A DNA stretch of 64,000 nt from Jeotgalicoccus coquinae (GCF_014207425.1 NZ_JACHFF010000002.1:310001-374000); one strand, 5' to 3'; positions 22,220 through 30,508 are shown, counted from the stretch's first letter. Notes: a model not told the origin generated them from the letters alone. Numbers and translations are program-made.

Positions 22220-22999
22220 ATGACGGTGGAAATTATAGAACTGCCTATTAAGGAAATCCGCAAAAATCCATACCAGCCGAGACAGACTTTTGATGAGGAA
22301 AAACTGGAAGATTTAAAGAACAGTATTTTGATTCACGGTGTTATGCAGCCGGTCACTGTCAGAAAATCAGTGAAAGGCTATACGCTGGTTGCCGGGGAGC
22401 GGCGGCTCAGAGCAAGCCGGAGAGCAGGACTTGAAAAGATTCCTGCAATAATTACCGGTATGTCCGATAAGGAAATGATGGAACTTGCAATCATAGAAAA
22501 CCTGCAGCGCGAAGATTTAAGCGCACTGGAAGAAGCGGAGAGCTACAGAGAGCTTATGACAAAGGCGGACCTGACGCAGGACGAACTGTCACAGCGGCTG
22601 GGTAAGTCAAGGTCGTACATCGCAAATATGCTGAGGCTGTTAAATTTACCGGCAGCAGTAAAACGGGCAATGAACGAACAGAAGCTGAGCAGTGCCCACG
22701 GCAGGACACTGCTGTCTTTGAAAGACCCGCTCTTAATGGAACAGGTCGCCAAAGAAGCAATTGATCAGAACATGAGTGTACGTTCGCTTGAAACCTATGT
22801 GAAAACATTCGATAAAAAGAAAAAGATTAAGAAAACAGCGAAGAAGCTGAAGTTTTTGCAAGGATATGAAAATCAGCTTAAAGAGCATTACGGTACGAAT
22901 GTTGAAATAAAAAAAGTGAAAAATAAAGGAATGATACAGCTGGAGTTTACATCGGAGGAAGAGTTTAAGAGAATCCTTGCGATGCTTCAGAAAAAATAA
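22220..22999 (+). CDS. parB: Chromosome-partitioning protein ParB (Spo0J)
   Basis: This 259-residue CTP-dependent DNA clamp loads at parS sites to organise the origin. It shows NPYQPR, GERRLRASRRAGL, IENLQREDLSALEEA, a helix-turn-helix (LSQRLGKSRSYIANMLRLL) and the C-terminal dimerisation domain. It starts straight at the ParB/sulfiredoxin-like fold and lacks the N-terminal Lys/Arg-rich LGxGLxALF segment that in other species stimulates ParA. No soj/parA gene lies upstream, so the system here is probably ParA-independent. The ATG is preceded by GGTGAG. Confidence 0.93.
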   Translation: MTVEIIELPIKEIRKNPYQPRQTFDEEKLEDLKNSILIHGVMQPVTVRKSVKGYTLVAGERRLRASRRAGLEKIPAIITGMSDKEMMELAIIENLQREDLSALEEAESYRELMTKADLTQDELSQRLGKSRSYIANMLRLLNLPAAVKRAMNEQKLSSAHGRTLLSLKDPLLMEQVAKEAIDQNMSVRSLETYVKTFDKKKKIKKTAKKLKFLQGYENQLKEHYGTNVEIKKVKNKGMIQLEFTSEEEFKRILAMLQKK

Positions 23000-23017
23000 A
23001 GAAAGAGGATTTAATGT

Positions 23018-23944
23018 ATGCAGTTTTTAACTTTGTTTAATACGACAGATCCTGAACCACTGGACCTGACATTTTTTCAGGAGATATACGATGAACTAAC
23101 TTCTCCTAAGCTATGGATGAATATTGGTACAAGTGTATTAATATCAGTTATTTTATTAATTGCCGGTTACATTTTAACAAAAGTTGTGAACCGTCTGATT
23201 GATAATTTCTTTAAATATAAATCAAAATCCCGCTTAAAGGGCTCTGACAAACGCAATAACACATTGATTAATGTGCTGCAGAACGGTGCGACCATCTTTA
23301 TCTGGTTCTTCGTTATTGTAGCAATATTGGAATCATTCAGTATTCCCGTTGCCACGCTGTTAGCCGGTGCCGGTGTCGTTGGTCTGGCTATCGGTTTTGG
23401 TGCGCAGAGTTTAGTGAAAGATATGATTACCGGATTCTTTATCATTTTGGAAAACCAGTTTGATAAAGGAGATTTCGTCAGAGTAAATACGTCAGGTACT
23501 ACTGTTGCCGAAGGTGAAGTGTTATCATTAGGATTGCGATCATCGCGTATTCAGGGTTATGAAGGCGAGTTATACATGATTCCGAACGGCACGATAAACG
23601 AAGTGATTAACTTCTCCCGTTATAATTCCATTTCATATCTCGATATGAACTTTTCTATTCAGGAAGATCTGGATAAGGTTGAAGATATGATTAACAGTTA
23701 TTTCGAGAATCACTGGCGTGAAGAAGAAGTGCTTGTCGAGCAGCCGGCAATATTAGGCGTGCAGGATATACAGCACGGTGAGGCAACTGTCCGCATTATG
23801 CTGACCACACAGCCGATGGAGCATTTCGGTGCGACAAGACGCACGCGCAAGCGCCTGAAGCAGCACCTTGAATCACACGGAGTATTTGTATCTGTACCTA
23901 CTATGGACATTAGTGATTTCGATCAAAATGATGCCGAGGAGTAA
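23018..23944 (+). CDS. MscS-family mechanosensitive channel
   Basis: This 308-residue membrane protein is of the small-conductance mechanosensitive channel family. Two N-terminal hydrophobic helices (about residues 35-55 and 85-105) precede the pore helix with GAGVVGLAIGFGAQSLVKD. The beta domain (GDFVRV, YMIPNGTI) and a C-terminal alpha/beta domain follow. It should release solutes on hypo-osmotic shock. It sits 18 bases after parB, with a DUF951 gene and ychF downstream, an order also seen in related Firmicutes. Confidence 0.92.
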   Translation: MQFLTLFNTTDPEPLDLTFFQEIYDELTSPKLWMNIGTSVLISVILLIAGYILTKVVNRLIDNFFKYKSKSRLKGSDKRNNTLINVLQNGATIFIWFFVIVAILESFSIPVATLLAGAGVVGLAIGFGAQSLVKDMITGFFIILENQFDKGDFVRVNTSGTTVAEGEVLSLGLRSSRIQGYEGELYMIPNGTINEVINFSRYNSISYLDMNFSIQEDLDKVEDMINSYFENHWREEEVLVEQPAILGVQDIQHGEATVRIMLTTQPMEHFGATRRTRKRLKQHLESHGVFVSVPTMDISDFDQNDAEE

Positions 23945-23950
23945 GTAATT

Positions 23951-24136
23951 ATGGAGAAAAAATACGATTTAAATAATATTGTCGAAATGAAAAAAATGCA
24001 CCCCTGCGGAATGAACAAATTCCAGATTGTCCGGATGGGTGCGGATATTAAAATCAGATGTACGAATTGCGACCGGACGATTATGATGCCGCGCCGCGAC
24101 TTTGATAAACGATTAAAAAAAGTAATTATAAACTAA
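23951..24136 (+). CDS. DUF951 family small protein (YyzM-like)
   Basis: This 61-residue protein has the DUF951 pattern: an acidic/hydrophobic start (YDLNNIVEMKK), HPCGMNKFQIVRMG, and a CTNC pair that with the earlier Cys may bind metal, then RTIMMPRRDF. Genes of this family are regularly found beside ychF and parB. The function is unknown. It lies six bases after mscS and 13 before ychF. Confidence 0.9.
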   Translation: MEKKYDLNNIVEMKKMHPCGMNKFQIVRMGADIKIRCTNCDRTIMMPRRDFDKRLKKVIIN

Positions 24137-24149
24137 AGGAGCAACTATT

Positions 24150-25250
24150 ATGTCTTTAACTGCAGGAATTGTCGGATTACCAAACGTTGGTAAATCAACA
24201 CTCTTTAATGCAATAACAAAAGCAGGTGCACTCGCTGCCAACTACCCGTTCGCAACAATCGATCCAAACGTCGGAATCGTTGAGGTGCCGGATGAGCGTC
24301 TTAATGTTTTAACACAAATTGTCGAACCTAAGAAAACTGTTCCGACAGCATTCGAATTTACGGATATTGCCGGAATCGTAAAAGGTGCTTCAAAAGGTGA
24401 AGGTCTTGGGAACAAGTTCTTAGCCAATATTCGTGAAGTAGATGCAATCTGTCAGGTTGTCCGCGCGTTTGACGACGAGAACGTGACTCACGTATCGGGT
24501 ACAGTAAACCCGCTTGATGACATCGAAGTTATCAACATGGAACTTATTTTTGCCGACCTTGAAAGTGTCGATAAACGTTTGCCGAAAGTAGAAAAAATGG
24601 CGAAGCAGAAAGATAAAGATGCAATGGCTGAAGCGAAAATTCTGACGAAAATCAAAGAAGGACTGGAAGATGGCAAACCGGTTCGTGCACTTGAATTCTC
24701 GGAAGAAGAGATCAAATCTGTTAAGCATTTTCACCTGCTGACTCAAAAACCGACACTGTATGTGGCGAACGTTGCTGAAGATGACTTAGCGTCACTTGAA
24801 GATAATGAACACCTGGCAGCAATTAAGAAATATGCTGAAGAAGAAGGTTCTGAAGTTATTGTTATTTCTGCAAAAGTGGAAGAGGAAATCGCAGTGCTTG
24901 ATGACGATGAAAAAGAAATGTTCCTTGAAGAACTCGGCCTGAAAGAATCAGGACTTGATAAACTCGTCAGAGCATCATACGACCTGCTTGGTCTGGCAAC
25001 GTACTTCACTGCAGGTGTGCAGGAAGTCAGAGCGTGGACGTTCAAAAAAGGAATGACAGCACCTGAGTGTGCAGGAATCATTCATACTGATTTCCAAAAA
25101 GGATTCATTCGTGCTGAAACAGTCGGCTACGATGATCTTATAGAAGCAGGCAGCGAAGCAAAAGCTAAAGAAGCCGGCAAAGTCCGTCTTGAAGGTAAAG
25201 AGTACATTATGAAAGACGGAGACGTCGTTCACTTCAGATTTAACGTTTAA
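24150..25250 (+). CDS. ychF: Redox-regulated ATPase YchF (OLA1 family)
   Basis: This 366-residue Obg-related P-loop protein uses ATP in preference to GTP. G1 is GLPNVGKSTLFNAI, and the switch region DIAGIVKGASKGEGLG is typical. The helical insert is present, and the C-terminal TGS domain ends KDGDVVHFRFNV. It has been tied to translation and stress responses in other bacteria. It is the last gene before a strong terminator. Confidence 0.96.
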   Translation: MSLTAGIVGLPNVGKSTLFNAITKAGALAANYPFATIDPNVGIVEVPDERLNVLTQIVEPKKTVPTAFEFTDIAGIVKGASKGEGLGNKFLANIREVDAICQVVRAFDDENVTHVSGTVNPLDDIEVINMELIFADLESVDKRLPKVEKMAKQKDKDAMAEAKILTKIKEGLEDGKPVRALEFSEEEIKSVKHFHLLTQKPTLYVANVAEDDLASLEDNEHLAAIKKYAEEEGSEVIVISAKVEEEIAVLDDDEKEMFLEELGLKESGLDKLVRASYDLLGLATYFTAGVQEVRAWTFKKGMTAPECAGIIHTDFQKGFIRAETVGYDDLIEAGSEAKAKEAGKVRLEGKEYIMKDGDVVHFRFNV

Positions 25251-25258
25251 TCATTCAG

Positions 25259-25294
25259 CTGCGGAATCTTTTAAAAAGGTTCCGCAGTTTTTTT
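25259..25294 (+). terminator. ychF terminator
   Basis: The stem CTGCGGAA/TTCCGCAG (25259-25266 and 25280-25287) is followed by seven T, nine bases after the ychF stop. Confidence 0.88.
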
Positions 25295-25373
25295 GATGCC
25301 AGAGCCCGCGCGGTTTCAAGAAGGTAACGATAAAAACTCCGAAAAATAAATAGGATTAATTACAGCGTAACTA

Positions 25374-25402
25374 TTGTAATCATGCGATTTTATTGCTATA
25401 AT
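25374..25402 (+). promoter_or_regulatory. rpsF-ssb promoter
   Basis: TTGTAA (25374-25379) and a perfect TATAAT (25397-25402) are separated by 17 bp, giving a leader of roughly 75 bases before rpsF. Confidence 0.8.
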
Positions 25403-25430
25403 TCCTGATTGTGAGTAATGAAAATTATTC

Positions 25431-25471
25431 CTTGCTGAAAACGTGTGTTTTCGGCCGCAAAGACCATAAGG
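25431..25471 (+). promoter_or_regulatory. Possible S6:S18 ribosomal-protein leader
   Basis: The rpsF leader contains a GAAAAC-GTGT-GTTTTC hairpin (25437-25452). GGCCGCAAAGACC follows at 25453-25465, then the AAGGAGGT ribosome-binding site. Leaders of rpsF in many bacteria carry a structure with an exposed CCG that mimics the 16S rRNA site of the S6:S18 complex. The CCG and its position fit, but I did not fold the RNA. Confidence 0.5.
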
Positions 25472-25482
25472 AGGTGTAGAAG

Positions 25483-25785
25483 ATGAGATCATATGAAATT
25501 TTATATGTAATCCGCCCGGATATTGAAGAAGAAGCTAAATCAGCGTTAGTTAAACGTTTTGATGAAGTTCTTACTAACAATGGTGCGGAAATCGTCGAAT
25601 CTAAAGAGTGGGGTAAACGTCGTCTGGCTTACGAAATCGAAGATTTCAAAGATGGATTTTACCAAATCATTAAGTATAACGGTGAGAGTGCCGCTGCTGA
25701 TGAATTTGACCGCTTAGCGAAGATCAACAATGACATTATCCGTCATATCGTTGTTCGTGACGAACAAGCTGAAGCTAAAAAATAA
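25483..25785 (+). CDS. rpsF: 30S ribosomal protein S6
   Basis: This 100-residue S6 has the typical start [13 protein letters not shown] and the segment [10 protein letters not shown]. Its length is normal and the AGGAGGTG site is excellent. It is followed 26 bases later by ssb. The usual third gene of this operon, rpsR, is displaced to 30509. Confidence 0.97.
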   Translation: MRSYEILYVIRPDIEEEAKSALVKRFDEVLTNNGAEIVESKEWGKRRLAYEIEDFKDGFYQIIKYNGESAAADEFDRLAKINNDIIRHIVVRDEQAEAKK

Positions 25786-25811
25786 GTTAAATATTGAGTG
25801 GAGTTGATTAC

Positions 25812-26324
25812 ATGCTAAACCGTGTAGTTTTAGTGGGTCGCTTAACAAGAGATCCTGAACTTAGAGTCAGTCAAAATAATGTTGCTGTCGCTACTTTCAA
25901 CTTAGCTGTTAACCGTCCTTTTACCAGCCAGAATGGTGAAAGAGGCGCTGACTTTATCAACTGTGTTGTTTTCCGCAAACAGGCAGAGAACGTTAACCAG
26001 TATGTTAAAAAAGGCAGCTTAGTAGGAATAGATGGCAGAATTCAAACTCGTAACTACGAGAATAAAGACGGGCAAAGAGTATATGTAACTGAAGTCGTGT
26101 GTGAAAGTGTTCAGTTCCTGGAGCCTAAAGGCAGCGGTAATCAATCTCAAGGCAATAATGATTATAACTCTGCTGACTCTTACCAAAATGCATACGGCGG
26201 CAACCAGTCGACTGGCAATCAGTCAACAGGACGCAGCCAGCAGCGTCAGGATAACGCAGAAGAAAATCCATTTGCAAACTCTAAGGGTCCAGTAGACATC
26301 AGCGATGATGATCTACCGTTCTAA
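25812..26324 (+). CDS. ssb: Single-stranded DNA-binding protein
   Basis: This 170-residue SSB has an N-terminal OB fold ([32 protein letters not shown]). A Gly/Asn/Gln-rich linker follows, and the C-terminal tip DDDLPF recruits partner proteins. The frame is open from a TTG at 25794, but ATG 25812 gives the universal SSB start and has a GGAG site at suitable spacing. A terminator follows, so transcription from the rpsF promoter likely ends here rather than continuing into rpsR. Confidence 0.96.
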   Translation: MLNRVVLVGRLTRDPELRVSQNNVAVATFNLAVNRPFTSQNGERGADFINCVVFRKQAENVNQYVKKGSLVGIDGRIQTRNYENKDGQRVYVTEVVCESVQFLEPKGSGNQSQGNNDYNSADSYQNAYGGNQSTGNQSTGRSQQRQDNAEENPFANSKGPVDISDDDLPF

Positions 26325-26386
26325 ATAAAATATAACAATCCAAACTTTGTTATCGTGTGTTTTAAAAAATGTGTGTGAAATGTGTG

Positions 26387-26417
26387 AAAAACCTGAGATA
26401 CCGTATCTCAGGTTTTT
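26387..26417 (+). terminator. ssb terminator
   Basis: A ten-base perfect stem ACCTGAGATA/TATCTCAGGT with a three-base loop is extended by A/T pairs and ends in a T run. It closes the truncated rpsF-ssb operon. Confidence 0.88.
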
Positions 26418-26549
26418 ATTTTAATTTTGAAACAAATCGTAATACATAAGCAATGTTTATCGTCTTTATAATTATATTTTGGTGTAGTTTTAGGCTCATA
26501 GTGTTTATAATGAAGTGTATATAATCTTTTACATAGGAGCGAAATCGCA

Positions 26550-27446
26550 ATGATTAGAAAAAATGTCCTCGGATGGGCACTTTTACTATCGCTGTGCGTG
26601 ATTTTAGCAGCTTGTAGTAATAATGATGAGTCTTCTGACAACGAATCAGAACCCGATGAAACAAAGGAAACTGAAGAGACGACAGAAGATGAAACAGAAG
26701 ATGCATCTGATGAGGCGGAGGAATCTACCGAAGAAGTACCGGCCGCTGAAGAGGGCGATATCGTGCATATCACTGCCGAGCAGAGTCTCGAGCATGTTAT
26801 GGACGAACTGATTACCCTTTTTGAAGAAAATAACGAAGATATTAAAATTGATGTTCAATATGGCCATACAGAAACACTGACTGAAGATTTAATCGAGGGC
26901 AATGACAAAGACATGGATATTTATTTCTCAAGTGATGATGAAGGATATGATTCACTTGTTGAAGCGGGTATTTTAAATCAGCTCGCAACTAAATATCTGC
27001 TCATCAATGAACTTGTACTCGTAACAGGTTCTGACAATGAAGATATTGCGACATACAATGATATTTTCAATAATGAGGACGTGTCACTGACAATCGTTGA
27101 TCCCGAACATTCTTTATCAGGCACAAAGGCTGAAGAGCTCCTTGTTCATGAAGAAGAACGGAATATGAATCCGGATAATGTGAAAACTGTTGAAGATACA
27201 GAAGCTGCTTTGAAAGACATAGCAGCAAACAGTACAGATGCAGGATTTCTTCTGCGGACAGACATTTCAACAGATGACGATGTACGTATAATTTCACGTG
27301 CACCGCGTTCGATTACCAAGCCTCTTGTTTACGGTCTCGGCTTATCAAACGGTGTTGATGACGGCAGTGCAGCAGATACTTTCTACAATTATTTACAGTC
27401 GGAAGAAGCACTGGAAATCTTTACGAATTACGGCTATATCGTTTAA
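26550..27446 (+). CDS. ModA-like lipoprotein, divergent
   Basis: This 298-residue lipoprotein has a signal peptide ending in the lipobox LAAC (Cys22). A very acidic linker (about residues 23-65) and a periplasmic-binding-protein fold follow. It aligns by eye with the ModA protein encoded just downstream: DIYFSSD against DIFFSAS, NELVLVT in both, and the C-terminal SEEALEIFTNYGYIV against TEDTLAVFEEYGFTV. The residues that hold the oxyanion in ModA (SAAASL and GGSGAL) are replaced by TAEQSL and GHTETL. It therefore probably does not bind molybdate in the usual way. It has its own terminator and no adjacent permease of its own. Confidence 0.7.
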   Translation: MIRKNVLGWALLLSLCVILAACSNNDESSDNESEPDETKETEETTEDETEDASDEAEESTEEVPAAEEGDIVHITAEQSLEHVMDELITLFEENNEDIKIDVQYGHTETLTEDLIEGNDKDMDIYFSSDDEGYDSLVEAGILNQLATKYLLINELVLVTGSDNEDIATYNDIFNNEDVSLTIVDPEHSLSGTKAEELLVHEEERNMNPDNVKTVEDTEAALKDIAANSTDAGFLLRTDISTDDDVRIISRAPRSITKPLVYGLGLSNGVDDGSAADTFYNYLQSEEALEIFTNYGYIV

Positions 27447-27458
27447 CATATAACATTC

Positions 27459-27493
27459 AGACAGGACCCTTCAGAGAAGGTCCTGTCTTTTTT
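27459..27493 (+). terminator. Terminator after the ModA-like lipoprotein gene
   Basis: A perfect ten-base stem AGACAGGACC/GGTCCTGTCT (27459-27468 and 27479-27488) is followed by five T. Confidence 0.88.
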
Positions 27494-27562
27494 AATGCGT
27501 TTACTTTTATAAAATAAAAGACTAATATAAATCTAAATAAAGGTTTTGAGAGGAAAATCGAT

Positions 27563-28351
27563 ATGACTCATCTGAATAAATTGAAAATGGCTGCGCTGTT
27601 GTTCTCATTAGCTGCTCTCATGACTCTTACGGCGTGCGGAAGCGGCGAAACTGAGAATGCGGGTGAATCTGTCACACTGACAGTATCCGCCGCAGCAAGC
27701 CTGACAGATGCGCTGGAGGAAGCGGCTGCTCTTTTCAGTGAAGAACACCCGGACATTAAAGTCGACTTTAACTTCGGGGGCTCGGGTGCGCTGCAACAGC
27801 AGATATCGCAGGGAGCACCTGCGGACATATTCTTTTCAGCCTCAAAAAATGACTTTGATGCACTGATTGAGAGCGGCAGTATTGCAAAAGAGCAGTCAGT
27901 GAACCTGCTGCAGAATGAACTGGTGCTGGTGACACCTGCGGATAATCAGGCTGTGACATCATTTGATAATATTCAGGAAGCATCTCAGATTGCTGTCGGA
28001 ACACCGGAATCGGTACCGGCCGGAAAATACAGTATGGAGACATTTGAATCTTTCGGAATAACAGCAGACGTTGAACCGCTGCTCGTATACGCAGAAGACG
28101 TGCGTGCTGTGCTAACTTATGTGGAACGCGATGAAGTAGATGCGGGATTGGTGTACAGAACGGATGCGTTAACGAGTGACTCAGTGGAGATTGCTGATAC
28201 AGCACCAAAAGGCGCACATGACCCGATAGTATATCCTGTCGGTATAATCAAAAAATCGGACAATGCTGAAGCGGCAGAAATATTTTATGACTTTCTGCAG
28301 ACAGAAGACACTTTAGCAGTATTTGAAGAATATGGCTTCACTGTTGAGTAA
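27563..28351 (+). CDS. modA: Molybdate-binding lipoprotein ModA
   Basis: This 262-residue solute-binding lipoprotein has the lipobox LTAC (Cys25). The ModA signature elements are SAAASLTDALEE, FGGSGALQQQISQGAPADIFFSAS, NELVLVTP and a C-terminal VYPVGI segment. It should capture molybdate (or tungstate) outside the membrane and hand it to ModB. The modB gene overlaps its 3' end. No modC ATPase gene follows. It lies between ssb and rpsR, interrupting a normally contiguous ribosomal operon. Confidence 0.92.
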   Translation: MTHLNKLKMAALLFSLAALMTLTACGSGETENAGESVTLTVSAAASLTDALEEAAALFSEEHPDIKVDFNFGGSGALQQQISQGAPADIFFSASKNDFDALIESGSIAKEQSVNLLQNELVLVTPADNQAVTSFDNIQEASQIAVGTPESVPAGKYSMETFESFGITADVEPLLVYAEDVRAVLTYVERDEVDAGLVYRTDALTSDSVEIADTAPKGAHDPIVYPVGIIKKSDNAEAAEIFYDFLQTEDTLAVFEEYGFTVE

Positions 28352-29021
28352 CTACGGTATTACGGCAGAAGAATTTCTGACGCCTGTTCTTCTGTCGCTG
28401 AGAGTTGCATTCATTGCGCTGATATTATCGTTTATCTTCGGAACGATGATGGCACGATTTATGACGCAGAAACAATTTAAAGGAAAAATCATTTTAGAGA
28501 CAATTATTATGCTGCCGATTGTGCTGCCGCCAACGGTGGTCGGTTTTATTCTTATAGTGATTTTCGGGAATAATGGATTTGCGGGCGGGATAGTTGAATG
28601 GATATTCAGCCAGTCTATAATATTTACGTGGTATGCTGCGGTGCTTGCGAGTACAGTGGTATCATTTCCACTGATGTATCAGGCTGCGAAAACCGGATTT
28701 TTAAGTATCGATAAAGATATAGAAGATGCGGGGAGAGTAGACGGAGCAAGTAATCTGCAGGTATTCATGAAGATTACACTGCCGCTGGCCTCAATTCCGC
28801 TAATGACAGGAGCCATAATGAGTTTCGCACGGGCACTGGGAGAATTCGGTGCAACGCTGATGATTGCAGGAAATATTCCGGGACGCACGCAGACAATGCC
28901 GACCGCGATTTATGTGGCACTGCAGTCAGGAAACATGGAGCTTGCGTGGCTCTGGGTCATTACGATTATAGTGATTTCGTTTATAATGCTGCTGTTTGTG
29001 AGAACAAAATCAGCAGATTAA
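28332..29021 (+). CDS. modB: Molybdate ABC transporter permease ModB
   Basis: This protein of about 229 residues has five to six transmembrane segments. The ABC-permease EAA loop reads EDAGRVDGASNLQVFMKITLP, followed by GALARALGEFG-like MSFARALGEFGATLMIAGN and PGRTQTMPTAIY, both hallmarks of ModB. The frame is open from a TTG at 28323; I prefer ATG 28332, which still overlaps modA by 20 bases. The ATPase partner must come from elsewhere, since no modC is in the window. Confidence 0.9.
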   Translation: MASLLSNYGITAEEFLTPVLLSLRVAFIALILSFIFGTMMARFMTQKQFKGKIILETIIMLPIVLPPTVVGFILIVIFGNNGFAGGIVEWIFSQSIIFTWYAAVLASTVVSFPLMYQAAKTGFLSIDKDIEDAGRVDGASNLQVFMKITLPLASIPLMTGAIMSFARALGEFGATLMIAGNIPGRTQTMPTAIYVALQSGNMELAWLWVITIIVISFIMLLFVRTKSAD

Positions 29022-29034
29022 ATATAATGCGGGG

Positions 29035-29061
29035 AACCCGGCTCCAATGAGCCGGGTTTTC
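29035..29061 (+). terminator. modAB terminator
   Basis: A perfect ten-base stem AACCCGGCTC/GAGCCGGGTT with a four-base loop is followed by a short TTC tail, 13 bases after modB. Confidence 0.8.
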
Positions 29062-29109
29062 TTCGTTTGAGAGCTGGAATATTTGCATGAAGCCAATAGA
29101 AAAATGCAC

Positions 29110-29175
29110 ACTATCTTTTTATGTAAGATAGTTGACGGAATAAACGGAGTATAGTATCTTATATTACAAGATAGT
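29110..29175 (+). promoter_or_regulatory. padR promoter with two 23-bp operator-like palindromes
   Basis: TTGACG (29132-29137) and TATCTT (29155-29160) are 17 bp apart. Two near-identical palindromes of the form ACTATCTT-N7-AAGATAGT lie at 29110-29132 and 29153-29175. One abuts the -35 box and the other covers the -10 box, and they are 43 bp (about four helical turns) apart. A third, looser inverted repeat CTAACTAT...ATAGTTAG (29203-29231) lies just before the padR ribosome-binding site. Autorepression by the PadR protein is the natural inference. Confidence 0.75.
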
Positions 29176-29246
29176 CAATAAAGCGGCTGTCTTTTTTAAA
29201 AGCTAACTATCTGTCAATACATCATAGTTAGATTAGGAGGCGGGAA

Positions 29247-29573
29247 ATGTCAGTCAGTGATCAGATAATGAAAGGTTTGCTGGACGGGGCGATATTGGGG
29301 CTCATTTCCCAGGGCGAGACGTACGGTTATGAAATTACGAAGAAGCTTGAAGACCATAATTTTCCCGATATAAGTGAAGGCAGCATTTATCCTGTATTGC
29401 TCAGGTTGAGTAAAAAAGGATACGTGAACACGAGAATGGTTAAGTCGGACAGCGGCGGACCGAAAAGGAAATATTATTCTATCAGTGAAACAGGCAAAAA
29501 AGAATTGAAAGTGTTTAAGGACAAATGGGAGAAACTAAACTCAGGCATGAACAGCCTGGTAAGAGGTGATTAA
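29247..29573 (+). CDS. PadR-family transcriptional regulator
   Basis: This 108-residue winged-helix protein shows the PadR pattern LLDGAILGLISQGETYGYEITKKLE (landmark shortened: GETYGYEI), followed by EGSIYPVLLRLSKKGYV and KRKYYSISETGKKEL. PadR proteins usually repress adjacent membrane-protein or efflux genes and are released by small hydrophobic or antimicrobial compounds. The next gene encodes a membrane protein, one base after the stop. Two palindromes cover its own promoter. The ATG follows an AGGAGG site. Confidence 0.92.
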   Translation: MSVSDQIMKGLLDGAILGLISQGETYGYEITKKLEDHNFPDISEGSIYPVLLRLSKKGYVNTRMVKSDSGGPKRKYYSISETGKKELKVFKDKWEKLNSGMNSLVRGD

Positions 29574-29574
29574 C

Positions 29575-30363
29575 ATGTTAAGTAAAGAAGCTGAAAGATT
29601 TTTAAGAGAATTTAGAATTGAAATGATGGCACATGGCAAACAGGATGAAGCGATTGATGATATGGAAGCGGAGCTTGAAGACCATTTAATTCAGGCAGAA
29701 CAGGATGGGAAATCAGTCGACAGTATTACCGGCGGTTCGGTTAAGGAGTACCTTAAAAACATTTCCGGGGAAATGCCAAGGGTAAATAATTTGAAAAAGT
29801 ACATCATGTTATTTATCGTTTATCTTGCGGGAATATTAACGATACCGACTTTAATTGCAGGAACTTTTGAGTGGTCACTCAGTAATCTAATGTATTATGC
29901 AGCGATTATAGTATTGGGCCCACTATTGATTTATAAAGTGTACAGCGGTGTGATTATAAATCATACATGTTTTAAAACAGAAAAAATAGCGCCTAAAGGA
30001 TATGTAATTATAGCTGTATTCAGCGTATTGAAGATGGGGTTTTTAATAGGCGGCTTGTTCCTTGTCCGTAATTACCCGCTGGTTACATTTTTCGAACCAA
30101 GCAGCGGCGTAAATATTACAATTGGATTTATCCTGCTCGCAGTAATGGTTATTGGACCGCTCATTATGAAACAATGGTTTTACAGCTTCCTTGCATTTGC
30201 ACTGGCTGCACCGGAAATTATTGCGCAGATATTTGCTGACGGCGGACCGCAGAGTGAGAGTTATATAACTATTTCCGCTATCGCTTTATTAGCAGCTTCA
30301 ATCTTAATAATGGGTACTTTACTCATCAGCAGTAAAAAGGATGCTAAGAAGGCCAAAAACTAA
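29575..30363 (+). CDS. Multi-pass membrane protein paired with PadR
   Basis: This 262-residue protein has an N-terminal cytosolic helical segment of about 75 residues (FLREFRIEM, DDMEAELEDHLIQAEQDGKS). It resembles the start of DUF1129/DUF1700-type proteins. Roughly six transmembrane segments and a lysine-rich tail follow. I start it at ATG 29575 after AAGAGGTG; the open frame begins at a GTG inside padR. The PadR/membrane-protein pair is a common arrangement in Firmicutes, often linked to envelope stress or antimicrobial response. The specific function is unknown. Confidence 0.7.
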   Translation: MLSKEAERFLREFRIEMMAHGKQDEAIDDMEAELEDHLIQAEQDGKSVDSITGGSVKEYLKNISGEMPRVNNLKKYIMLFIVYLAGILTIPTLIAGTFEWSLSNLMYYAAIIVLGPLLIYKVYSGVIINHTCFKTEKIAPKGYVIIAVFSVLKMGFLIGGLFLVRNYPLVTFFEPSSGVNITIGFILLAVMVIGPLIMKQWFYSFLAFALAAPEIIAQIFADGGPQSESYITISAIALLAASILIMGTLLISSKKDAKKAKN

Positions 30364-30366
30364 TAA

Positions 30367-30395
30367 TTGACTTTTTACCACAAAAGTTGTAATAT
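30367..30395 (+). promoter_or_regulatory. rpsR promoter
   Basis: TTGACT (30367-30372) and TAATAT (30390-30395) are separated by 17 bp, just after the stop of the upstream gene. This gives rpsR its own promoter, independent of rpsF-ssb. Confidence 0.7.
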
Positions 30396-30451
30396 ATATC
30401 GTGCACATACACACATTATAAAACACACGTTTAGTAAATAACTAAGTTATG

Positions 30452-30490
30452 GATTATCAAATTCGATCCACACAGTCGAATACAATAATC
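30452..30490 (+). promoter_or_regulatory. Structured leader of rpsR
   Basis: Two nested perfect helices are visible: GATTAT (30452-30457) with ATAATC (30485-30490), and inside it ATTCGA (30461-30466) with TCGAAT (30476-30481). They are separated by a symmetric internal loop of three bases on each side (CAA and ACA). The element ends four bases before the GAGGAGGG ribosome-binding site. It could be an autoregulatory protein-binding site, but this is inference. Confidence 0.5.
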
Positions 30491-30508
30491 TGTAGAGGAG
30501 GGCTTACT

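Noticed and set aside
28240-28331. Longer modB beginning at TTG 28323
   Set aside because: ATG 28332 is in the same frame nine bases on, and nothing supports the TTG.
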